From contig JADZCW010000041.1 of NCBI GenBank assembly GCA_020851395.1, forward strand, positions 1 through 5,144: a stretch of 5,144 bases of DNA, in the 5' to 3' direction. Source of the DNA: Phycisphaeraceae bacterium (GTDB lineage Bacteria > Planctomycetota > Phycisphaerae > Phycisphaerales > Phycisphaeraceae). The translations under genes and the position numbers were made by a program. Each line of letters begins with the position of its first letter. The stretch's first letter is position 1. The notes under the pieces are model-generated. The model did no database searches. It was not told the DNA's origin and saw nothing but the letters and a program-made list of their open reading frames with translations. Below, piece by piece: positions 1 through 5,144 of this stretch.

Positions 1-378
1 GATCCGCCGCGGCGCGGCGGGGCGTACAAGGATGCGCCACCCTCGCCGGCGGAGTACCGCAAGCTCACGGCACGCGTGACGGACCTGCACCCGATGACCA
101 TCATCCAGAACGCGCGGACGAGCGGCGGCGGGCAGGTGGCGCTAGTGCCGACGCAGGCGGCGACGGTAGGGCCGGTCGAGACGTGGAAGGCAGAGCGGGT
201 GAGCATCTGGCAGGCGGGGATGCACGATAACCCCTTTGGCATGCGTCTGACGGCGCTGATGATCAGCAAGAAGATCGCGGATAGCTCCTGCCCGATGTCG
301 CTGTTGGCCGAGCATCCGAACGTGCAGTTCAATTACTATCGGCCGGGGATCGGGACTTGCGAGGCGGAGATGCATTGA
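1..378 (+). CDS. NagB/6-phosphogluconolactonase-like sugar-phosphate isomerase/deaminase, C-terminal fragment (5' end outside window)
   Basis: The frame is open from the first base to a TGA at 376-378, giving 125 visible residues with the start lying upstream. The pattern resembles the C-terminal third of the NagB/6-phosphogluconolactonase superfamily. A 'VPTQAATVGPVETW' stretch corresponds to the family's 'P..A.T.G' segment before the last helices. The ending 'PMSLLAEHPNVQFNYY' corresponds to the usual 'P.S.L..H.NV' strand. Known members interconvert or deaminate sugar phosphates such as glucosamine-6-phosphate in the cytoplasm. The segment between these motifs ('HDNPFGMRLTALMISKKIADS') is not the common NagB sequence, so the exact substrate cannot be named. 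The active-site Asp/His region would lie upstream of the window. The gene is followed by a tandem repeat and a terminator and converges on the PHP gene. The superfamily call is made from remembered pattern only. Confidence 0.5.
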   Translation, partial: DPPRRGGAYKDAPPSPAEYRKLTARVTDLHPMTIIQNARTSGGGQVALVPTQAATVGPVETWKAERVSIWQAGMHDNPFGMRLTALMISKKIADSSCPMSLLAEHPNVQFNYYRPGIGTCEAEMH

Positions 379-389
379 GGAGGGGTGTT

Positions 390-424
390 GGGGTACAGGG
401 TACGGGGTACGGGGTACGGGGTAA
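390..424. repeat. 7-bp tandem repeat, five units of GGGGTAC
   Basis: Five consecutive heptamers are seen: GGGGTAC, AGGGTAC, GGGGTAC, GGGGTAC, GGGGTAA. Each carries a GTAC core except the last. The array starts 11 bp after the stop codon of the first gene and ends 12 bp before the terminator stem, so it lies in the 3' untranslated region. Perfect heptamer arrays of this kind are simple-sequence repeats that may vary in copy number. No function is visible. Confidence 0.85.
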
Positions 425-436
425 GCAAGACATGAG

Positions 437-468
437 CCGCCAAGGGCGAGGGCGCTTGGCGGTTTTTT
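437..468 (+). terminator. Rho-independent terminator for the upstream plus-strand gene
   Basis: An 8-bp perfect stem (CCGCCAAG at 437-444 with CTTGGCGG at 455-462) encloses a 10-nt loop and is followed directly by six T at 463-468. Orientation and position fit termination of the gene ending at 378. On the minus strand the same hairpin lies about 30 nt past the stop of the PHP gene. There it is preceded by A6 and followed by no T-run, so it would be a weak terminator in that direction. Confidence 0.85.
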
Positions 469-494
469 GCTGGCTGACGCCGGATTTCTGGGGG

Positions 495-1394
495 TCAGGT
501 CTTTTCGATCAAGAACGGCTGGGTCCAGGCGAATTGCTCACCTTGTCCCCAGCACTCGAAGCGGACGTAGGCGGCGTCGGGGGGGATGGTGACGCGGAGT
601 TCGGGGCCGTCGGCGGTGGCGAAGCGTTTACCGACTTGCTGGAGGGCGACGATGCGCTGGGCGTTCTCGGCCCGCACGGTGATGGTGTCGTCCTGCACGC
701 GGATGTCGGAGATGGTCACGCCGGTGGAGGCGTAGAAGCGGCCGGCGACCAGGGCGTCCAGGATGGCGTCGGGGGAGTGGTCGGTGACGAAGGCGACGTT
801 CCAGCCGATCTCGACGTCGAAGGGGGCGTGGCTGTCGTCGTTGGCGAAACCCCAGAGTCGCCGGCCGGCGGAGAGGAGCATGTCCCACTTGTCCAGGGCG
901 TAGGCGCTGCCATGGAGGCGGCTGATCACGCCGTTGTAGATCTCCAGGCCCAGGTAGCCGATCCACTCGGACATTCTGGCCAGGGGGCAGTGGTCGAATT
1001 TTTCCTGCCAGTTGGGATGGTTGACGATGACGAAGCCGCGGTCGGCGACGGCGTCGTTGATGACGGCCTGACGCAGCGGGCGGGGGTCGACGCGGGTGCG
1101 GGCGTTGACGTGCAGGAGGTGGGGGCCGTTGGCGCTGATCTCGTTGCCGGGGATCAGGACCATGCCGCGAGGGTCGAGCGCGGCGTAGTCGGGCTCGGCG
1201 GTGAGGATGTCGTGGTCGGAGAGCATGAGGAATCCGTAGCCTCGTCGGGCGTAGTCGTCGATGACCTCCTGGCGGGGACGGGTTCCGTCGGAGAAGGTGG
1301 TGTGGGTGTGGAGGTTGCCCCGGAGCCACTGACCCCGGCAGTTGTTGTTGGCGAAGGACGTCTGGGCGTAGGGATTGAGGATGTTCATGGGCAT
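495..1394 (-). CDS. PHP-domain metal-dependent phosphoesterase (CehA/McbA-like metallohydrolase)
   Basis: The 299-residue protein carries the full PHP metal-site signature: HTHTTFSDG (His29, His31, Asp36), SDHD (Asp60, His61), NEIS (Glu85), His92/His95, NHPNW (His126), EIYNG (Glu151) and ANDDSHA (Asp187, His189). These residues are expected to hold two or three Zn/Mn/Fe ions in a cytoplasmic barrel, since no signal peptide is visible. PHP proteins hydrolyse phosphate esters; the stand-alone CehA/McbA-like branch is diverse and its substrate cannot be read from sequence. Residues from about 205 on look like a small beta-rich C-terminal domain typical of this branch. The chosen start is ATG at 1394, with a second ATG two codons in (1388); neither has a clear Shine-Dalgarno. 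The gene lies 124 nt behind the DUF1835 gene and has a candidate promoter in that gap, so it may be read separately or as the end of the E2 operon. It ends convergently against the first gene. Confidence 0.9.
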   Translation of the reverse strand: MPMNILNPYAQTSFANNNCRGQWLRGNLHTHTTFSDGTRPRQEVIDDYARRGYGFLMLSDHDILTAEPDYAALDPRGMVLIPGNEISANGPHLLHVNARTRVDPRPLRQAVINDAVADRGFVIVNHPNWQEKFDHCPLARMSEWIGYLGLEIYNGVISRLHGSAYALDKWDMLLSAGRRLWGFANDDSHAPFDVEIGWNVAFVTDHSPDAILDALVAGRFYASTGVTISDIRVQDDTITVRAENAQRIVALQQVGKRFATADGPELRVTIPPDAAYVRFECWGQGEQFAWTQPFLIEKT

Positions 1395-1459
1395 GGAAGA
1401 GGGCTTTAAGCAGATGAGTAGGAACCGTTACCCGGCGGCGAGACAGCGAAGATCGACGC

Positions 1460-1487
1460 ATGATATCTCACGCCTGAACGCCGACAA
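1460..1487 (-). promoter_or_regulatory. Candidate sigma-70-type promoter for the PHP gene
   Basis: Read on the minus strand, TTGTCG (1482-1487) is followed after 16 bp by TATCAT (1460-1465). The -10 box matches the consensus at five of six positions and the -35 box at four of six. The start of transcription would fall near 1452, leaving a leader of roughly 58 nt before the PHP ATG. The box sits in the 124-bp gap between two same-strand genes in otherwise GC-rich DNA. This is a pattern match only. Confidence 0.4.
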
Positions 1488-1518
1488 GAATCGAGGGCGG
1501 CACTGGAATATCACCGTA

Positions 1519-2526
1519 TCACGGCTCGGGCTGTAGACGTCGTTGGCTGACATCCCATCGCCAGGCGGGCTCGTCGGGTGAGAGGTGCACGCCTCCGAGC
1601 CAGCGGTTGAGGGGGCGAAGGGAAAGGGCGTCGACTTCGCCGGCGAGGACCCGGCGGCCGATGTCGGTGAGGGTGATGCGGGCGCGGGCCATAGCGGCGT
1701 CGAAGCCGTCGTGGGCATCGGGCGCGGGCATGGCGACGGGGCGATCGATCGTGACCAGCGGCTGCGGGCCTTGGGCCAGACGTTTGACGTAGACCCAGAA
1801 GGTGGCGTCGCCCATGAAGACGGCTTGCTCGGCGGCTGTGTCGTGGCGAAAGAGCTTGACGCCGGTGCGCGGCCCGTCGGCCAGGGCGTCGAGGATCTGC
1901 TGTTCGGTGCGACCCAGGCCGTTGCGCGTGGAGGGGAACTGCTGGAGGTGGCGGAGCAGGGCGGGGGCGAGGAAGGGCAGTTCGGAGGTGTCGCCTTGGA
2001 TCACCTCTTCAATCTTTCCGGGATCGGGTGAAGTGAAGGCGTCCCAGGCGCGCCGGCCGAGGTCGAGCATGGCGTTGGTGATCGGCTGGCGCGTGTCGAG
2101 CAGCGAGGCGAGCTGGTCGGGGAGCAACTCGCCCAGGCCGTGGAAGTCCGGCATGCCGGGGTATTCGCCGATGCAGATCAGGCTGAGGGTCACGCCCTGT
2201 GCGCCACGCTGGGCGAGGCGTGACAGATGGCGGATCAGGATGAGCTGATCGTACAGGTCGTGCTCAAACCAGAGCACCAGTTCGTCGTGGCCGGTGTAAG
2301 CGTCAAACTCCTCGTCCCAGAGGCGCATCGTTTCGAGGTTGCGCTCGAAGTCGAACCAGCCGCAGGTGGTGAGGAACTCGGCGCGGGTCTTTCGCCAGGC
2401 GGCGTCGTCCAGGCCGGCTGGGCAGGGTCCCTCGTGCAGGACGTCGGCCCAGACGACGACGCGGCCGGGGAGGTTCGCCTGGGCGAGTTTGTCCGCGGTG
2501 GCGTGGCCGTTGGTGACGTGGAGCAC
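1519..2526 (-). CDS. DUF1835 domain-containing protein of unknown function
   Basis: The 335-residue protein matches the remembered layout of DUF1835 proteins. The N-terminus reads 'HVTNGHATADKL' (3-14), then 'WADVLHEGP' (26-34) and 'LWFEHDLYDQL' (85-95). These conserved stretches form an alpha/beta N-terminal domain. A second part from about 200 has a 'GRTEQQILDAL' helix and 'FMGDATFWVYVKRL', which looks like a winged-helix fold. The end carries 'RWLGGVHL' (308-315) and 'WRWD' (322-325), also typical of long family members. The role is not known. There is no signal peptide or membrane segment, so it is probably cytoplasmic. Translation starts at GTG (2524-2526). This start is chosen because the family N-terminus begins right there and an in-frame TGA, the stop of E2, lies only four codons upstream. 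Only a weak GGGA precedes it, so translational coupling with E2 is likely. Confidence 0.85.
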   Translation of the reverse strand: MLHVTNGHATADKLAQANLPGRVVVWADVLHEGPCPAGLDDAAWRKTRAEFLTTCGWFDFERNLETMRLWDEEFDAYTGHDELVLWFEHDLYDQLILIRHLSRLAQRGAQGVTLSLICIGEYPGMPDFHGLGELLPDQLASLLDTRQPITNAMLDLGRRAWDAFTSPDPGKIEEVIQGDTSELPFLAPALLRHLQQFPSTRNGLGRTEQQILDALADGPRTGVKLFRHDTAAEQAVFMGDATFWVYVKRLAQGPQPLVTIDRPVAMPAPDAHDGFDAAMARARITLTDIGRRVLAGEVDALSLRPLNRWLGGVHLSPDEPAWRWDVSQRRLQPEP

Positions 2527-2538
2527 GGGAAGATCCCG

Positions 2539-3798
2539 TCAGGCGGTCAGGGTGATCGGGTTTTCGAGGATCTTCTTGAGGGTCTGGAGGAACTCGGCGG
2601 CCATGGCACCGTCGATGACGCGGTGGTCGGCGCTGAGGGTGAGGGTCATCTCCTTGCCGACGACGATCTTGCCCTGGCGGACGACGGGTTTTTCGAGGGT
2701 GGCGCCGACGGCGAGGATGGCGGCCTGCGGGGGATTGATGATGGCCTCGAAGTGGTCGATGCCGTACATGCCGAGGTTCGAGACGGTGAAGGTGCCGTCG
2801 GACATCTCCTGGAGAGAGAGGCCGGACGTGCGGGCCTTGGTGGCGAGCTGCTTGGCCTCGGCGGCGATCTGCCAGAGCGTGCGGTTGGTCACGTCACGCA
2901 GAACGGGGACGACCAGGCCGCCGCCGCGCTCGGCGGGGAGCGAGACGGCCAGGCCGATGTTCACTTGGCCGAATTGGGAGATGCCGGCGTCGGTCCAGGA
3001 GGCGTTGATCAGGGGGTGACGGGTGATGGCGACGGCGACGCCGCGGACGATCAGGTCGGTGACGGAGAGTTTGCCGCGGCTGGTCTCGTAGAGGTCGTTG
3101 AGTGACTGGCGAGCGGTGAGCAGGGCGTCCATGTCGACGCTGAGAGTGACGGTGAAGTGGGGGATGGTGGTCTTGGATTCGACCAGCCGGCGGGCGATGG
3201 TCTTGCGCATGTTCGAGACGGCGGTGGTTTTCGATTCGAGCTTGGGCAAGGGGGCGGCCGACCCGCCGCTGCTGACAGCGGCGGCTTGGGGCGTGGGGGC
3301 GGCCTGGAGGTCGCGTTTGATGATTCGGCCGCCGGGGCCGGTGCCTTGGATGTGGGTGAGGTCGAGGCCTTTTTCCTCGGCGATCTTGCGGGCCAGGGGG
3401 CTGACGCGCGGGCGGTCGAGCGTGGCGGTGGGGGCGGAATGATGGGGTTTGGGGGTGGTAGACCCCCCGGCAGAGCCGGGGGCTTTAGCAGGTGCGCTTG
3501 CGGTGGTGGACGCACTTGTCTTGCGAGATGCCCCGGTGGTTACCGTGTCGACTTTTTCACCCTCGCCGGCCAGAACCAGGATTAGTTTTCCTACTGCAAG
3601 GGTCTGGCCCTCCTCGACGGCGAGCTGGGCGACGGTGCCGTCGTCGAAGGTTTGGAGCTCCATGGTGGCCTTGTCGGTCTCGACGTCGGCCAGGACGTCG
3701 CCGCTGGAGACCTTGTCGCCGACTTTCACGCGCCACTTGATGAGCGTGCCTTCCTCCATGGTGTCCGAGAGGCGGGGCATGGTGATCTCGATGGGCAT
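2539..3798 (-). CDS. pdhC: Dihydrolipoamide acetyltransferase, E2 subunit of pyruvate dehydrogenase-type complex
   Basis: E2 forms the core of the pyruvate dehydrogenase complex and moves the acetyl group from E1 to CoA through a swinging lipoyl arm. In the 419-residue protein a single lipoyl domain (about 1-78) has the ETDKATMEL motif, with Lys43 as the lipoylation site. An Ala/Pro/Ser/Thr-rich linker (about 84-127) follows. The E1/E3-binding domain is at about 131-165 (RVSPLARKIAEE, then GTGPGGRIIKRDL). A second linker leads to the catalytic domain (about 190-419), which ends in DHRVIDG with catalytic His392 and Asp396. The 'MPRLSDTMEEG' start and 'NLGMYGIDHFEAIINPPQA' block favour pyruvate over 2-oxoglutarate or branched-chain substrates, though other 2-oxoacids are not excluded. 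ATG at 3798 is preceded by GGAG with 7-nt spacing. It is first in its operon, with no E1 or E3 gene in the window. A GC-rich palindrome encodes part of the first linker. Confidence 0.93.
   Translation of the reverse strand: MPIEITMPRLSDTMEEGTLIKWRVKVGDKVSSGDVLADVETDKATMELQTFDDGTVAQLAVEEGQTLAVGKLILVLAGEGEKVDTVTTGASRKTSASTTASAPAKAPGSAGGSTTPKPHHSAPTATLDRPRVSPLARKIAEEKGLDLTHIQGTGPGGRIIKRDLQAAPTPQAAAVSSGGSAAPLPKLESKTTAVSNMRKTIARRLVESKTTIPHFTVTLSVDMDALLTARQSLNDLYETSRGKLSVTDLIVRGVAVAITRHPLINASWTDAGISQFGQVNIGLAVSLPAERGGGLVVPVLRDVTNRTLWQIAAEAKQLATKARTSGLSLQEMSDGTFTVSNLGMYGIDHFEAIINPPQAAILAVGATLEKPVVRQGKIVVGKEMTLTLSADHRVIDGAMAAEFLQTLKKILENPITLTA
3459..3487. repeat. REP-like palindrome inside the E2 linker coding sequence
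   Basis: Two perfect 8-bp arms, CCCCCGGC (3464-3471) and GCCGGGGG (3475-3482), flank a 3-nt AGA centre. After one C-C mismatch the pairing continues outward (3459-3462 with 3484-3487) with one G-T wobble, so the symmetric unit spans about 29 bp. Read in frame on the minus strand it encodes the linker residues around AKAPGSAGGST. The shape, a GC-clamped hairpin with a short loop, resembles bacterial REP-type elements. Whether it recurs in the genome cannot be judged from this window. Confidence 0.6.
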
Positions 3799-3805
3799 GG
3801 TGGGG

Positions 3806-3809
3806 CTCC
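3806..3809 (-). promoter_or_regulatory. Ribosome binding site of the E2 gene, within a 9-bp tandem duplication
   Basis: GGAG on the minus strand lies 7 nt before the ATG at 3798. It is part of a 9-bp unit (plus-strand GGGGCTCCG) repeated exactly in tandem at 3802-3810 and 3811-3819, so a second GGAG sits 9 nt farther upstream at 3815-3818. The near copy has normal spacing and is the probable functional site. Confidence 0.6.
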
Positions 3810-3828
3810 GGGGGCTCCGTGGTCAGCG

Positions 3829-3843
3829 GTCGATCTAATCGAC
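3829..3843. promoter_or_regulatory. Inverted repeat GTCGAT-CTA-ATCGAC, possible operator
   Basis: Two perfect 6-bp arms are separated by 3 bp, 30 bp upstream of the E2 ATG. The repeat lies at the predicted transcription start of the candidate E2 promoter, where a repressor would block initiation. It could also form a small hairpin in the E2 leader. No known regulator consensus was recognised. Confidence 0.35.
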
Positions 3844-3874
3844 ATCCTATCAAGGGGACGGCAGCCCGTGTCAG
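3844..3874 (-). promoter_or_regulatory. Weak candidate promoter for the E2 gene
   Basis: On the minus strand, CTGACA (3869-3874, five of six matches) is followed after 19 bp by TAGGAT (3844-3849, four of six). The spacing is longer than usual. Transcription would start near 3837, giving a leader of about 39 nt. An alternative -10 (TATATC, 3905-3910) has no recognisable -35. Confidence 0.22.
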
Positions 3875-3906
3875 GGCAGGGGGAAGACGAGAGGACCTAC
3901 AAAAGA

Positions 3907-3912
3907 TATACT
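3907..3912 (+). promoter_or_regulatory. Candidate -10 box (TATACT) reading toward PFOR
   Basis: TATACT matches the -10 consensus at five of six positions and lies in the only AT-rich patch of the intergenic region. No good -35 hexamer is seen at 16-18 bp; the nearest, AAGACG, matches only three positions. Use for PFOR would give a long leader of about 180 nt. Confidence 0.25.
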
Positions 3913-4042
3913 GCTGTCATGTCGTCACGGGGATGGGCTGGGGGGCGGACCAGGACCATCTCGGCGGGCCTGGCGGTAGCGGGTCGTTCGGCAGTCGCCG
4001 ATCCGCTGGACGTGTCGTTGGGTCGTTGAGTTGATGGGGGAA

Positions 4043-4052
4043 TGTCCGGACA
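4043..4052. promoter_or_regulatory. 10-bp perfect palindrome TGTCCGGACA, possible regulator site
   Basis: The palindrome has no spacer and does not extend beyond 10 bp. It lies about 50 bp before the PFOR GTG start. Such compact dyads are common transcription factor sites, but the factor cannot be named. Confidence 0.25.
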
Positions 4053-4089
4053 AAGGGCCGGGACGTTTCGTTTTCATGCACAACAGAAA

Positions 4090-4094
4090 AGGAG
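4090..4094 (+). promoter_or_regulatory. Ribosome binding site deciding the GTG start of PFOR
   Basis: AGGAG lies 7 nt before the GTG at 4102-4104. It fixes this GTG as the start: an ATG at 4076 and a TTG at 4100 are in other frames, and no other in-frame start codon lies nearby. Confidence 0.8.
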
Positions 4095-4101
4095 CCTACT
4101 T

Positions 4102-5144
<1,043 letters not shown>

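Larger units (their letters stand above)
3799..4101. other. Divergent intergenic control region between E2 and PFOR genes
   Basis: This 303-bp stretch separates the two divergent genes and must hold the promoters of both unless one transcript begins elsewhere. Visible elements are the 9-bp duplication at the E2 ribosome binding site (3802-3819), a 6-bp-arm inverted repeat (3829-3843), an AT-rich patch with TATACT (3907-3912, plus strand), two 8-bp near-copies GTCGTTGG/GTCGTTGA (4014-4029), a 10-bp palindrome (4043-4052) and the PFOR ribosome binding site (4090-4094). No known regulator site, such as full Fnr or Rex consensus, was recognised, and no RNA gene is evident. Confidence 0.6.

Noticed and set aside
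357..1409. 350-codon open frame on the plus strand opposite the PHP gene
   Set aside because: Its product is a Gly/Val/Asp-rich low-complexity sequence of the kind made by the antisense of GC-rich coding DNA; the opposite strand encodes a full PHP motif set.
628..1461. 277-codon minus-strand frame overlapping the PHP gene
   Set aside because: The product is almost entirely Arg, Pro and His, a shifted-frame shadow of the PHP gene in GC-rich DNA.
1428..1718. 96-codon minus-strand frame spanning the DUF1835-PHP gap
   Set aside because: It overlaps the conserved DUF1835 C-terminus out of frame and has a Ser/Pro/Ala-rich, family-less product.
2527..2537. GGGA-TCT-TCCC mini-hairpin between E2 and DUF1835
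   Set aside because: Four base pairs with a 3-nt loop and no T-run; too small to be a terminator or operator.
2227..3105. 292-codon plus-strand frame opposite E2 and DUF1835
   Set aside because: Gly/Val/Asp/Glu-rich antisense shadow; it crosses the boundary of two well-supported genes on the other strand.
3849..4035. Fnr-type half-sites (TTGAT) facing both genes: minus strand 3849-3853 and plus strand 4031-4035
   Set aside because: Neither has the matching ATCAA half at 4-bp spacing, so they do not make an Fnr site.
4076..4078. ATG as an alternative start upstream of PFOR
   Set aside because: It is in a different frame from PFOR; the GTG at 4102 has a proper ribosome binding site and the expected family N-terminus.
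4071..4090. TTTTC and GAAAA inverted arms just before the PFOR ribosome binding site
   Set aside because: A 5-bp AT-rich stem with a 10-nt loop would be too weak to count as a hairpin or switch.

Overview
The window is GC-rich bacterial chromosomal DNA, about two-thirds G+C by eye. It holds five protein genes, two of them cut by the window edges. The host is probably a member of Planctomycetota, perhaps Phycisphaerae-like. This rests only on the style of the proteins, high GC, several starts without a clear Shine-Dalgarno, and a pyruvate dehydrogenase E2 next to a pyruvate:ferredoxin oxidoreductase. No rRNA or marker gene is present, so the lineage is an inference.

Layout. (1) Positions 1-378, plus strand: the C-terminal part of a sugar-phosphate isomerase/deaminase-like protein of the NagB/6-phosphogluconolactonase type. 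(2) 379-494: a convergent spacer with a 7-bp tandem repeat (390-424) and a rho-independent terminator (437-468). (3) 495-3798, minus strand, in transcription order: E2 of a pyruvate dehydrogenase-type complex (2539-3798), a DUF1835-family protein (1519-2526, 12 nt behind E2 and in the same frame), and a PHP-domain metal-dependent phosphoesterase (495-1394). The PHP gene follows a 124-nt gap with a plausible promoter of its own. (4) 3799-4101: a 303-bp divergent control region with small palindromes and weak promoter candidates. (5) 4102-5144, plus strand: the first 347 residues of pyruvate:ferredoxin (flavodoxin) oxidoreductase, starting at GTG behind a strong Shine-Dalgarno.

How the genes fit together. 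The two genes flanking the divergent region belong to the two alternative routes from pyruvate to acetyl-CoA. The E2 subunit belongs to the NAD-linked dehydrogenase complex and PFOR is the ferredoxin/flavodoxin-linked enzyme. One shared control region could set the balance between them. The E2 gene has no E1 or E3 gene beside it within the window. The DUF1835 and PHP genes have no evident metabolic link to E2.

The most unusual sequence feature is a GC-rich palindrome of about 29 bp lying in frame within the flexible linker of E2, which resembles a REP-type element tolerated inside a coding sequence. I found no CRISPR array, tRNA, rRNA, insertion sequence or defence-type cassette, and no clear evidence of a wholly new multi-gene system.
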